Part shown: positions 27,051 to 36,174 of the stretch, in pieces
Position numbering within the stretch: position 1 is the stretch's first letter
Layout of the letters: each line of letters opens with the position of its first letter
DNA from: Sansalvadorimonas sp965243775
GTDB lineage: Bacteria > Pseudomonadota > Gammaproteobacteria > Pseudomonadales > Endozoicomonadaceae
Direction of reading: 5' to 3'
DNA length: 64,000 nucleotides
NCBI GenBank assembly: GCA_965243775.1
Contig: CBDEWF010000077.1
Coordinates: 62,001 to 126,000 of the forward strand
Made by a program: the position numbers and the translations under genes
The notes under the pieces: model-generated
Seen by the model: the letters and a program-made list of their open reading frames with translations, nothing else
Database searches by the model: none
What the model was told of the DNA's origin: nothing

Positions 27051-27296
27051 TCATCCACCTGTTACTGGCGGAAAAAAGGCAACTTCATCACCATCTTTCA
27101 GTGCAGCACTATCTTTGGTTATAGTCTGGTTAACAGCTACCAGCGTTTTGCGATCCAGTAGTATGGTCTTCCAGTGATCACCGCGTTCTGCCAGTTCTTC
27201 TTTCAACTCAGAGATGTTGCTGGCGCTGGAATCCAGTTCCAGACGGTCACAACCCAGTCGTTCACGGTAACCAGCAAAGAAAAGAACCTGAATCAT
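27051..27296 (-). CDS. moaD: Molybdopterin synthase small subunit MoaD
   Basis: An 81-residue ubiquitin-like protein ending in VTGG, the double-glycine tail that is thiocarboxylated and donates sulfur to precursor Z. It overlaps moaC by a few bases. moaE, which normally follows at once, is missing: an ATGA-overlap start can be imagined at the moaD stop, but it hits a stop after four codons. Confidence 0.92.
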   Translation of the reverse strand: MIQVLFFAGYRERLGCDRLELDSSASNISELKEELAERGDHWKTILLDRKTLVAVNQTITKDSAALKDGDEVAFFPPVTGG

Positions 27297-27796
27297 TCTA
27301 CTACCTCATACTCAGGTGTGCTGCTGGCAATATCGTGGCCGCTTTTGCCGCCACTTTTCTCCAGAACTCGCACACCTTCAATGTGCATGGCCTTATCAAC
27401 CGCCTTGCACATATCAAATACAGTCAGAGCCGCCACAGACGCAGCTGTCAGCGCTTCCATTTCTACCCCGGTTTTACCGCTTAAACGACAGCAGGTTTCG
27501 ATACGGATACGGTTCTGTTCCGGCTGCAGCTCAAACTCAACGCCGATAAAGTTCAGCATCAAAGGATGACAGAGTGGGATCAGGTTGCCGCACTGTTTGG
27601 CTGCCTGAATACCAGCAACTCGGGCTACAGACAGTACATCACCTTTCTTCAGGCCGTTTTCCTGCACCAGTTCCAGAGTAGCAGGGGCCATATAGATAAA
27701 GCCTTCAGCACGAGCTTCCCGGCGGCTGTCGTTTTTATCACCGACATCCACCATCTTTGCTTCACCACCTTCAGCCGTATGAGTCAGATGGCTCAT
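27293..27796 (-). CDS. moaC: Cyclic pyranopterin monophosphate synthase MoaC
   Basis: A 167-residue enzyme of the second half-step of precursor Z formation. Conserved segments include MVDVGDKNDSRREARAEG, NLIPLCHPLML (active-site histidine), GKTGVEMEALTAAS and MCKAVDKAMHIEGV with the catalytic Asp/Lys pair. It overlaps moaB by 4 bases (ATGA), which suggests translational coupling. Confidence 0.95.
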   Translation of the reverse strand: MSHLTHTAEGGEAKMVDVGDKNDSRREARAEGFIYMAPATLELVQENGLKKGDVLSVARVAGIQAAKQCGNLIPLCHPLMLNFIGVEFELQPEQNRIRIETCCRLSGKTGVEMEALTAASVAALTVFDMCKAVDKAMHIEGVRVLEKSGGKSGHDIASSTPEYEVVE

Positions 27797-28335
27797 GCTT
27801 CAGCCTGCTCAAACTTCAACTGTTCAACAAAGTTGCAGGGGCGCTGACGGCTGTCCAGCTGCTCACGGATAATCTGCTCCCAGGCAGTTTTGCAGCCATT
27901 GTTGGAACCTGGCATAACAAAGATCACTGTGCCATTGGCAAAACCGGCAACAGCACGTGACTGAATAGTTGAAGTACCAATCTGCTCATAGGACACCTGA
28001 CGGAACAACTCACCGTAACCATCCACGACCTTATCAAACAGAGGCAATACAGCTTCAGGAGTGCTGTCACGGCCAGTAAAACCTGTACCACCGGTAATCA
28101 GTACAGCCTGAATCTTATCGGTGGCAATCCAGCGTGAGATTTCTGCACGAATCTGGTAGATATCATCCTTAACGATACTCTTGTCGCCCAGGTTGTGACC
28201 AGCAGCCTTAAGACTGTCCACCAGCAGATGACCAGAGGTATCCGTCTCTTCAGTGCGGGTATCAGATACCGTCAGAACGGCGATATTCAGAGGGATAAAT
28301 TCTGCAATCTTCTTGTGGCCCATAACAACTACCAT
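27793..28335 (-). CDS. moaB: Molybdopterin adenylyltransferase-like protein MoaB
   Basis: A 180-residue member of the MoaB/MogA family with ITGGTGFTGRDSTPEAV and VFVMPGSNNGC-like (IFVMPGSNNGCKTAWE) motifs of the molybdopterin-binding site. It adenylates molybdopterin before metal insertion or supports that step. ATG at 28335 or at 28323 could be used; both fit homologues. Confidence 0.9.
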   Translation of the reverse strand: MVVVMGHKKIAEFIPLNIAVLTVSDTRTEETDTSGHLLVDSLKAAGHNLGDKSIVKDDIYQIRAEISRWIATDKIQAVLITGGTGFTGRDSTPEAVLPLFDKVVDGYGELFRQVSYEQIGTSTIQSRAVAGFANGTVIFVMPGSNNGCKTAWEQIIREQLDSRQRPCNFVEQLKFEQAEA

Positions 28336-28389
28336 CTGCCTGAGTTAAGGCCGCAAATACTGTCACACTCAGTGAGTTTCTGGAAGTGC

Positions 28390-28968
28390 TTATGACATGG
28401 CCTCGCAATCCTGCCACTCCTTAGGTGTATTGGTGTTACTGAATGTCTCCCGGTTACCTTGAGGAGCCGGCAGGGTCTGGCCATTCAGCTTTTCCATCAT
28501 TCGCCAGAGTGCATAATTCCTGCGGTTATCGCTGGTAATAGCCTGCTCCGCCGCCAGACGAGCCTGATCAGTAACAGGAAGCAGCAAGGGCAGTGAGTAA
28601 CCTTCATACTGCAGAGGATGCTGTCCATCACCTTTGCTGACCAGCCGGGTAAGGTCTGCCGGCTGCAACAGCGGCATATCAACCGGGACCACCAGCAGGG
28701 TTCCACTCCGACACTGGTTCAGTGCTCCATGAACACCGGACAATGGTCCACGTCCGGGATAAATATCCTGAACACTGTTGGGATAAGGATGCGGCCCGTT
28801 CACAAATACCTGGCTGACACCAGCCGCCTGCAGAATACTCACCATATGTAAATAAAGAGGCTTTCCGCACCATGTCAGCAGCGCCTTATCCTGTCCCATT
28901 CTGGAAGACTGGCCACCGGAAAGAACAATTCCGGTACAGTTTGCTAGTTTGTCACTCAGGTAGTTCAC
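28390..28968 (-). CDS. mobA: Molybdenum cofactor guanylyltransferase MobA
   Basis: A 192-residue nucleotidyltransferase with the GTP-binding loop LSGGQSSRMGQDKALLTW, the GPLSGVHGAL region and the metal-binding VPVDMPLL. It converts Mo-molybdopterin to the guanine dinucleotide form, which is used by the DMSO-reductase family. It is the first gene of the mobA-moaB-moaC-moaD run. moaA and moaE are not seen in the window. Confidence 0.9.
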   Translation of the reverse strand: MNYLSDKLANCTGIVLSGGQSSRMGQDKALLTWCGKPLYLHMVSILQAAGVSQVFVNGPHPYPNSVQDIYPGRGPLSGVHGALNQCRSGTLLVVPVDMPLLQPADLTRLVSKGDGQHPLQYEGYSLPLLLPVTDQARLAAEQAITSDNRRNYALWRMMEKLNGQTLPAPQGNRETFSNTNTPKEWQDCEAMS

Positions 28969-29163
28969 GTGTCAGATTGCACTCAAAAGGGTATCGGTTA
29001 TCTGCGCTCTTTTAGGGTGTTCACACCCCAGTCTTCACGAAGGCTGGCTTGAGGAAGTATCACTATCCTGCCCAGCTTGTCAGTAAAACTAACAGCCAGC
29101 TGCCACTTTTGCTCCTGTCAGCATTCTAACTTTTGATGAAATTTTGTACATGGGTGAAAAAGA

Positions 29164-32091
29164 ATGGATAGCAGTTCCTCCATTCATGGGCGGGCCAGTC
29201 CAGATGGCGGTAAAGACATAGAAGAAAACAGAGAAACCAGACGTCAAACCACCACAGGAATTGCCAGAAGAGGACATCGAGTGCATCAAGTGCGCTCGGA
29301 ATCTGAAGGGCAGATTACTGGAGCTATGAGTAATCCCCCACCGGTGCCTCAGCCTTACAAGTCAGGACGGGACCGAGATGTAAGACGACACTCACCCTCT
29401 TCAGTCCCGCAGTTCTGGAATCGAGGTCGAGGTCGGGATCAAGGTCGAGGTTGGGGTTCGGGTCGGGGTCGGGGAGAGAGTACCTACTCATCAGCACCTG
29501 TAAAACAGGACAGTCCGGAGCCGTGGACTCCAGTACAGCAAACAAGGGGACCGAGCTTTTACGATAGAGTAAACCAGGCTTGCAAAGAGTTGCAACAACT
29601 GACCCACAATGAAGATGACATGTTTGCTGCGTGTGAAACTGTCATCAAGCGTTATAAGAGCCTATGGCAAAAGTGCCAGATCCCTTCCGCAGAGTTAAAC
29701 TACCTGCAGGACAACCTTCAAAAGGTCTTTATAAAGTTATTAATTCCACTTCTGAATAACCTGGAAGCAGAAATTAACCAGTGTCGTGGTCGGTATTACA
29801 TCTTTCAGATAATAGGCACCTTAGGCAGCTGTTCTATTCTTCATACCCGAACTGAAGCGAGGACACAACTTCACCGCTATACTTCCAAAGTTCTGCACCA
29901 ACTGGTTCAGAGTGAGCTCAGCAATCTTCATTTCAGAACACAGTTTACTGATAGAAGAGGTATCCAGGAAGCAATAAACAATCTGGAAAAGTTGTTGGCT
30001 CCAAGAAATATCTGTGACCGTTCCAGGTATTTTAATTCTGTTCAGTTGGTTGATTACCGCAAGCAGTTGGCTTTGGTCAGCGAGTTTTTGAAACAACCCC
30101 CTGCTCGAAAAAAAAACAGAGACCCCTTTGTGGCTGCTGTTATAGCTGGTGATTTGATTGAAGCCAGCCACTGTATTGCTCGTGGAGAGTCCAATCCCTG
30201 TAAACAACGACTGCTGGAAGATCTGCTTCATCATGATATTCAGGCGTTAATAGAAATTGAGAAAGATATAGAGTTTGATGCAAATATCCATATGCTTGAC
30301 AGCTTATGCACTTTTGCTGAGAAGTATCAGCATGTCTTCCATTGTTTGCCACTTGTTAAAAAAGCATTAAAAAGCCTCTGTACTTCCATAGCCAAAAGAG
30401 TTAAAGCAGAAATCCATGGAAGCAATCAGAAACTGAGCTGGCCTGAAGAATTATATGGAAGGCTGATACAGCTTGGTAAAAGTGGTGTGATTGATTTTTC
30501 CCCTGATATCAAGAAGCATGGAGAGGCGCCAGAACAGGCAGAAGAACTTAACCACCTGGAGATTGAGAATGACTTCAGCAGGGTTTTCGATCTATTGAAA
30601 CCACAGGGTAGAAAAAGAACAGTAGATGATCTGAAAAAAGCAACACCGGTCGCGCTTTCCCTTATTGAAAAGGAGGTTCAAATCAAGGCTCTACCTAATG
30701 GGGAATATTTCAAGAAGAGCCTTCAGACTATAAAGACAATCTATTATGTAGAGTACTTTGAAAAAGTATCCAAGTACCTGACATCAGTTTTTAATAAGTA
30801 TGGAAGGAAAAACTATAATGCAGTGATCTGCGAGATGGCTCAATATCGGGAGACTTATTTGCAGGCCAAGGCGTTCGTGGGGCTGCTTAAGGACGAACAG
30901 GCACGCCATATATGGCGGTTGGAAGCGTGTAAAGTATGGGGACAGCTGATTACAGGACTGAAGACAGCCAAACAGTTGGAACTTGACTGCCTTGAGCAAC
31001 TTCTGGAATTAAGAAGTATTGCTCCCAGAATTCCCTGTTACACGACCAGACAACGTTTTCAGTATGGCGTGATTAATCTGTTAGAACTCGCAGTGGCTAC
31101 GACATTGAGTCCGGAGCTGCAGAACAGACTGTGCGAGCTGGTCGAGTGGATCGACCAGGAAAACCTGCTTTTGAGAGAACATCCATCATATTCTTTTTCC
31201 GCTGATTATGTAAAAGTAACAAGGCGGCTGAAGCAACAGGGCAAATTATGCAGAGTTGAGCTTCAGGAAGTTGAAGAACTTGTACAAGAAGCAACTGTGC
31301 AAGAAGAAACTTTACAAAAAGAAACTGCACAAGAAAAAAAACCACAAGGAAAAGTCATTTCAGCAGCAGCCGACCCTCTGCTTGAGAGTGCAAAACAAGA
31401 ACCTGGCCAACCCCACAAGACCGGCACTCTCTCAGAGTCAGTAGTTGAGGTGCAGGAGTTACTTCCATTACCAGATAGTCAACATCTTATGGCTGCTACA
31501 CAGATTAGCAAGAGTGAACCCATTCAAAGGCTGTTGCAGGAACCAGGTTCACCTATACCGCTACTTTCTACTATGCCGACCGGAGCTGTGTATCAGCAAG
31601 AGCCCGTCACCGTGGTTCAGCCAGTAACCCTGATTCCTGTCGTTCCTGTCGTTCCTGTTGTTTATGTCGATATCAACCTCTTGTTCCCAATATTGAGAGG
31701 CGTTGGAAGCAGTACAATTCCTGTCACAGAATTAGGGAAAGGATTTATTCTCCTGCGCCAGGCCAGAGAGATATGTACGACAGTTCCTCACATGCCTTGG
31801 TGTACGCCAGAAGACGCCAAGGAGAAAATACTGGAAGGAATCAAATTGATTATTTTTATGCTGCAGAAATTCTGTATGAATCAACAAGCTTCATCCAATC
31901 TGGAGAAGTTGATGCTGCTTCCCATAATAAATGCGGATAAATGTATTACCGAGGGTCTGGACCCGTTGCTCTCCCAGCATATCAGCAGAGGAGAACTGGT
32001 GATGCACTGGCAGCTGAAATGTATTCAGGGTGAACTGGAATCTCTCAGACAAATGCTGGCCTGTCCTGTTTGTCCTGTTGTTTATATCTGA
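29164..32091 (+). CDS. Large low-complexity hypothetical protein
   Basis: A 975-residue protein I cannot assign. Residues ~87-104 are an arginine-glycine repeat (WNRGRGRDQGRGWGSGRGRG). The long middle (150-700) is helical and leucine-rich without membrane segments. Near 715-740 there is a run of short repeats of the type QEATVQEETLQKETAQEKK. Later a PVVPVVPVV repeat precedes a hydrophobic patch, and the extreme C-terminus repeats this pattern (CPVCPVVYI). The start is uncertain: ATG at 29326 (MSNPPPVPQPYKS) would remove 54 residues, and neither start has a strong ribosome site. RG repeats and long helices are typical of host-interacting proteins, but no function is supported. Confidence 0.6.
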   Translation: MDSSSSIHGRASPDGGKDIEENRETRRQTTTGIARRGHRVHQVRSESEGQITGAMSNPPPVPQPYKSGRDRDVRRHSPSSVPQFWNRGRGRDQGRGWGSGRGRGESTYSSAPVKQDSPEPWTPVQQTRGPSFYDRVNQACKELQQLTHNEDDMFAACETVIKRYKSLWQKCQIPSAELNYLQDNLQKVFIKLLIPLLNNLEAEINQCRGRYYIFQIIGTLGSCSILHTRTEARTQLHRYTSKVLHQLVQSELSNLHFRTQFTDRRGIQEAINNLEKLLAPRNICDRSRYFNSVQLVDYRKQLALVSEFLKQPPARKKNRDPFVAAVIAGDLIEASHCIARGESNPCKQRLLEDLLHHDIQALIEIEKDIEFDANIHMLDSLCTFAEKYQHVFHCLPLVKKALKSLCTSIAKRVKAEIHGSNQKLSWPEELYGRLIQLGKSGVIDFSPDIKKHGEAPEQAEELNHLEIENDFSRVFDLLKPQGRKRTVDDLKKATPVALSLIEKEVQIKALPNGEYFKKSLQTIKTIYYVEYFEKVSKYLTSVFNKYGRKNYNAVICEMAQYRETYLQAKAFVGLLKDEQARHIWRLEACKVWGQLITGLKTAKQLELDCLEQLLELRSIAPRIPCYTTRQRFQYGVINLLELAVATTLSPELQNRLCELVEWIDQENLLLREHPSYSFSADYVKVTRRLKQQGKLCRVELQEVEELVQEATVQEETLQKETAQEKKPQGKVISAAADPLLESAKQEPGQPHKTGTLSESVVEVQELLPLPDSQHLMAATQISKSEPIQRLLQEPGSPIPLLSTMPTGAVYQQEPVTVVQPVTLIPVVPVVPVVYVDINLLFPILRGVGSSTIPVTELGKGFILLRQAREICTTVPHMPWCTPEDAKEKILEGIKLIIFMLQKFCMNQQASSNLEKLMLLPIINADKCITEGLDPLLSQHISRGELVMHWQLKCIQGELESLRQMLACPVCPVVYI

Positions 32092-32148
32092 TTTCTTACC
32101 ATTATCAGACAGCCCACTGGTTTCAAATAGTCCACAGCTTATAGCATC

Positions 32149-32766
32149 TTACAACCAGCGGTCATCCCGATAATAGAACCTTGGCAACCCCCATTTGAAC
32201 ATAATGGCCAGGCAGCGCACCACAAAGCCAAACACCAGAGTAATCACGATACTGATCCAGGGAGCCAAATCGGTCTGTAGTAAGCCGATATAGATCCAGG
32301 CAGCAACAAAGGCAATACTGGCATAAAGCTCTGTTCTAAAGACCAGTGGCACACGGTTACACATGACATCTCTGATAATACCGCCAAATACCCCGGTAAA
32401 AACGCCCATCAGGGCGGCGATGAAATAACCATGACCAAGAGCCAGGGTTTTCTGGACGCCAATAACGGTAAAAGTCATCAGCCCTACTGCATCCAGTACC
32501 AGAAACAGAGCCCGGAGAGATCCCATCCAGCGGCTGATAAATATGGTGATCAGGGCCGCAGTGACAATGATAAGCAGAAAAAAGGGGTTGGCCACCCATA
32601 CCAGGGGATAATTGCCAATCAGGACATCCCTGACAGAACCACCACCTATGGCAGTACAACAGGCTATAAAGATGACCCCCACAGGGTCCATACTGCGACG
32701 TCCAGCTGCCAGAGCTCCCGACATGCCTTCCACGGTAATTGCAAGAATATAGAGCGCTCCCAGCAT
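32149..32766 (-). CDS. yicG: YicG/TRIC-type glycine channel family membrane protein
   Basis: A 205-residue inner-membrane protein of the UPF0126 family. It has two repeats of three hydrophobic helices with the paired GGGSVRDVL and FGGIIRDVM motifs. Family members form trimeric channels; YicG is linked to glycine uptake. The gene is single. Confidence 0.9.
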   Translation of the reverse strand: MLGALYILAITVEGMSGALAAGRRSMDPVGVIFIACCTAIGGGSVRDVLIGNYPLVWVANPFFLLIIVTAALITIFISRWMGSLRALFLVLDAVGLMTFTVIGVQKTLALGHGYFIAALMGVFTGVFGGIIRDVMCNRVPLVFRTELYASIAFVAAWIYIGLLQTDLAPWISIVITLVFGFVVRCLAIMFKWGLPRFYYRDDRWL

Positions 32767-32883
32767 TCCCCCAGCCTCTCATCAGAGTGATACAGGATCT
32801 GCATCAATTGTAGAAAACGCTTGCAGGGTTGCCTTTTGCCATGGAAATACTTTGGTCTATTGAACTCATGGCTGTTTTACCGC

Positions 32884-33717
32884 TCATGGCTGTTCAAAGG
32901 CAGTCAACAGTTTTTTGCCTGGGCCGGTAAAAAACTCGGAAAACCGATCCTCCCCCTGCGTCCACAAAACCCACTGTCCATGTTTCAGTGTAAACAGCTC
33001 ACCGGTTGGCAGGTAATTTTCTCCCAGTTCCATCAATATAACAGGTGAATCCGGCTCAATAATACTGAGTACCTGTTGGCTGGAATTGTCCAGCCGGTCT
33101 TCAACATGAATCAGAGAGATAGAATCAGGCAGGGTGACAGCCATGGGAAAGACCAACTGCAGGCTGGCCGTCTGTTGATGAATATAGAAACTGACAGGCC
33201 AGCCCAGAGGTCGGCCAGAACATAACAGGTTGACAGGCCTCTGACCGCCAAGAAAAGGAGCCTCTCTCACCTCCAGAGATTTTAACCGCATCATTCCAGA
33301 TGAACTATAGGGATCATCAATAGCCTGTCCCCGCCAGGAATATCCATGGCAGCTATTGTTGTCCCAAGGCAGAACCTCCTCCATCAGCTCTGCCCACGCT
33401 GTCTCCAGCGGGGTTGCCAGCTGACTGTCAGGAACATATCCAGACACCAGTTTGAGAATATTTCCCTGCGGGACCAGAGCCAGTGCCTTTCTATCCTGGT
33501 GGTGGATAATCAACTGCAGAGAGACACCTAGATTGGCAAAAACCTGGGAGCCTTTATGGTTTCCGATAACTCCAGCCTGACGGAATGCCTGTAACTGATC
33601 AAAAGAGATCAGATCACCAAAAGGGCTGATACCACAGCCATTATCGGTTTGGCCGAGAATAACCCTGCGGGTCTGGAAACTGTCTGCAGGCTCCCTGCGC
33701 AGGCAGTTGCGCTCCAT
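32884..33717 (-). CDS. Conserved hypothetical protein in an oxidoreductase operon
   Basis: A 277-residue soluble protein I do not recognise. ATG at 33717 is chosen because a caggaaag site precedes it and because the upstream frame would overlap the aldo/keto reductase gene. It lies 14 bases after that gene, in the same direction, so the three genes 35753-32884 probably form an operon. No catalytic motif is obvious. Confidence 0.6.
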   Translation of the reverse strand: MERNCLRREPADSFQTRRVILGQTDNGCGISPFGDLISFDQLQAFRQAGVIGNHKGSQVFANLGVSLQLIIHHQDRKALALVPQGNILKLVSGYVPDSQLATPLETAWAELMEEVLPWDNNSCHGYSWRGQAIDDPYSSSGMMRLKSLEVREAPFLGGQRPVNLLCSGRPLGWPVSFYIHQQTASLQLVFPMAVTLPDSISLIHVEDRLDNSSQQVLSIIEPDSPVILMELGENYLPTGELFTLKHGQWVLWTQGEDRFSEFFTGPGKKLLTAFEQP

Positions 33718-33731
33718 CAAATTCTTTCCTG

Positions 33732-34532
33732 TTATCGTTGCAGGGCAGCTTTGGCAGCTGCAACATTCTGTCGCATATGGTTCGGGTTTATGGTTCCAAG
33801 GACAGCACTGGTTACGCCGGAGTGGGAAAAGACAAAATCCATGCTTTTCTGGACAGGGTCCTCGCCACTGCCACACAAATGTCCACTGGCCAGTGCTTTT
33901 TTTACCAGGATAGATTTGCCGCTGTCACGGGCAACATCAAGTACCTCTCGCTCACCCTGCTCATTCAGGTTCCAGGTCACCATGGCACAGTCAGACTGCT
34001 CTAGTGCCATAATACCACCGGCCACAGTTTTGGTAGACATTCCGGTTGCCCGGATCAGCCCCTGCTGTTTCAGTTCAGCCAGTACTTCCAGAGAACCGTA
34101 GGTATTGAGAATATCCACATCCCTGCCATCAGAATGAACCATCACCATATCGAGATAATCTGTTCCCAGACGCTTCAAACTGCGTTCAATACTGAAGCGG
34201 ATATGCTCTGGTGTAAAAATGTATTTGGACTCACCATTTTCAAACTCTTCGCCAACCTTGGTGCAGATCACCCAGCGTTCACGTTGTCCGGCCAGCAGAG
34301 TCCCGAGGCGCACCTCGCTGGTTCCGTAAGCCGGAGCCGTATCCAGCAGGTTAATGCTCATGTCATTGGCTAGAGCCAGCAGGTTAGCTGCTTCCCGGTC
34401 ATCGGGAATCTTGAAGGAGGTTGGATACTTGACCTTTTCGTCCCGGCCCAGCTTAACCGTGCCGAACCCAACCGGGGATATTTTCAGACCTGTCTGGGCT
34501 ACCGGACGAAACCAGTTGTCCATTGCTAACAC
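33732..34532 (-). CDS. Aldo/keto reductase family oxidoreductase
   Basis: A 266-residue protein with AKR signatures: the catalytic aspartate and tyrosine in LLDTAPAYGTSE, a lysine in ICTKVGEEF and the histidine in MVMVHSDG. Members reduce carbonyls with NADPH. The substrate is unknown. It follows the FAD oxidoreductase gene by 15 bases. Confidence 0.85.
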   Translation of the reverse strand: MLAMDNWFRPVAQTGLKISPVGFGTVKLGRDEKVKYPTSFKIPDDREAANLLALANDMSINLLDTAPAYGTSEVRLGTLLAGQRERWVICTKVGEEFENGESKYIFTPEHIRFSIERSLKRLGTDYLDMVMVHSDGRDVDILNTYGSLEVLAELKQQGLIRATGMSTKTVAGGIMALEQSDCAMVTWNLNEQGEREVLDVARDSGKSILVKKALASGHLCGSGEDPVQKSMDFVFSHSGVTSAVLGTINPNHMRQNVAAAKAALQR

Positions 34533-34547
34533 CTTATTTTTTCAGTC

Positions 34548-35753
34548 TCAGTCTTCCAGATGACCTTCCCAGAACGGACGGGTCACTTCCGGGCGAAGTA
34601 AATCACCGGCTGAAAAACCATCATTACCCTGAGGTTCAATACCCTGTGCCTTCAAATTACTGATCACTTCATCAGACAGGTTGGGAGCCAGAGCCAGTTT
34701 AGTCGGCCAGGTCACCATGCCATTATGGACAACCTTGCAATAAGCAGCATCTGGACGCAGCAGTTTGTTCTGCTTGGGCTCTGCGCGGTTCACCCGCAGA
34801 GTCCCCCAGCGGGCGCGGCCAAGATCAACCCAGGGCATCAGTTTCTTCAGTTCTTTCTTGGCTTTTTCAATCAAATCCTTCGGATCACGTTTAACACCGG
34901 ACTCGGCCAGATCCGCACCCATATACCAAACCCAGCGGCCATTTTCAGAAGGATGGCTGGTCAAAGTCAGACGGGGAACAATATCAGCGCTGACACAGTG
35001 TGCGTACACAGGGTGAGGATAGTCATGCTCAACCATCACCATATGCAGTGGCCGCAATTGCATCTTGGGAGATTCCAGACCCCAGCGATTCAGCAGATCA
35101 CCCGTACCTTCACCGGCAGTAAAGACAAAATTCTTCGCTTCAATCAAACAGTGATCATCACCATGAACAATCTCAATTCCGGCAATGGATTTGTCTTCAT
35201 TTAATTTTAGGGTGGTGTCATTTTCCCAATCTACCTTGATAATCCGATCCTCAAGGTCATCAATCAGGGCGCGAACAACAGATTCAATATCCAGCACGCT
35301 TTCATTTAGCTTATAAAGCTTGCCTTTAAATGCCGGTGTATTGAATGCTTCTGGTAATTCACTCTTGGCTACAGGGTCAACCCGGCCGCGCAAAGCCTTA
35401 CTGCCAAAGAACGCGGCCATGCGGGAGCCAAAGCCACCGGGCGTCCACATAAACTGATGATCGGACAGTACTTTTACCGAGGTCAAATCCAGCTCACCTT
35501 CACCCTGCATGCAGGATACCCAGCGGGCAGGCATGCCAGCGATACATTCAGACGCTTTGGTCAGATTACCTGACAGGGCATATTTGATACCACCATGGAT
35601 AATGCCCTGGGATTTGACCGTCTGACCGCCTCCAAGCGTTTCATTTTCCAGCAACAGGGCTTTATAGCCCATATTATTCAGACGTCGGAATAACCATAGA
35701 CCGGCGATACCACCACCAATGATGGTTACGTCGGCTGCAATGACACGTTTCAT
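34548..35753 (-). CDS. FAD-dependent oxidoreductase (DAO/GlpD-like)
   Basis: A 401-residue protein with an N-terminal dinucleotide-binding fold (VTIIGGGIAGLWLFRRL, then LLENETLGGGQTVKSQGIIHGG). The glutamate before the loop and the SQGIIHGG segment are typical of the DAO family, which includes glycerol-3-phosphate and amino-acid oxidases. Substrate is unknown. It is the first gene of a likely three-gene operon with the aldo/keto reductase and the 277-residue protein. Confidence 0.85.
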   Translation of the reverse strand: MKRVIAADVTIIGGGIAGLWLFRRLNNMGYKALLLENETLGGGQTVKSQGIIHGGIKYALSGNLTKASECIAGMPARWVSCMQGEGELDLTSVKVLSDHQFMWTPGGFGSRMAAFFGSKALRGRVDPVAKSELPEAFNTPAFKGKLYKLNESVLDIESVVRALIDDLEDRIIKVDWENDTTLKLNEDKSIAGIEIVHGDDHCLIEAKNFVFTAGEGTGDLLNRWGLESPKMQLRPLHMVMVEHDYPHPVYAHCVSADIVPRLTLTSHPSENGRWVWYMGADLAESGVKRDPKDLIEKAKKELKKLMPWVDLGRARWGTLRVNRAEPKQNKLLRPDAAYCKVVHNGMVTWPTKLALAPNLSDEVISNLKAQGIEPQGNDGFSAGDLLRPEVTRPFWEGHLED

Positions 35754-35822
35754 ATTTGCCTGTCAGGTAGAATGTAATTTCGGCTGTATATATAAGGGCG
35801 GGGAGGTTGATATACAAGTAAA

Positions 35823-35854
35823 ACAGCAGGCTCGCATCAAAACGTGCCTGCTGT
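35823..35854 (-). terminator. Terminator of the IS-interrupted gene
   Basis: A 9-bp stem (acagcaggc / gcctgctgt) with a 14-base loop, followed on the minus strand by TTTTAC. It lies ~65 bases after the stop of the interrupted gene. Confidence 0.65.
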
Positions 35855-35919
35855 ACTCATCTAAAAACCAGCTAACTTTTTATATCTGCCAGCATTTATA
35901 AGATTGGCAGGCAGACAAC

Positions 35920-36165
35920 TTACCTATAAGCCATTAATGAAAGCGGCAAGACCATAACATACTCCAGTTGAGTAAGATCTGCCCCACTCTTCTTGAAATA
36001 AGCATCATAAACATTTTTCAGGGTAATACTGTCTTTTATGGCTACTACAAAGCCCTTGAAGCTTCCAGAGATAAATCCAGCTACAGTACGAACTGAGCCA
36101 GCAACAATTGAAGACCCAAGTGCGGCACCTGTGCTAGCTGCCGTTCCGAATCCACAATTTTTTAT
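35920..36165 (-). pseudogene. Hypothetical Gly/Ala-rich protein, C-terminal part (split by IS4 copy 2)
   Basis: The C-terminal 81 residues of a protein whose N-terminal part is at 37355-37738. They are rich in glycine, alanine, serine and valine (AASTGAALGSSIVAGSV, GFISGSFKGFVVAI) and look like a membrane-associated or glycine-zipper segment. Taking out 36166-37354 (one 9-bp target copy plus the IS) joins the two halves in frame. Confidence 0.75.
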
Positions 36166-36174
36166 ACCGTCTTC

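Noticed and set aside
29424..29480. GGTCGG-rich tract considered as a recombination or regulatory repeat
   Set aside because: It lies in frame within an Arg/Gly-coding segment and is explained by the protein repeat.
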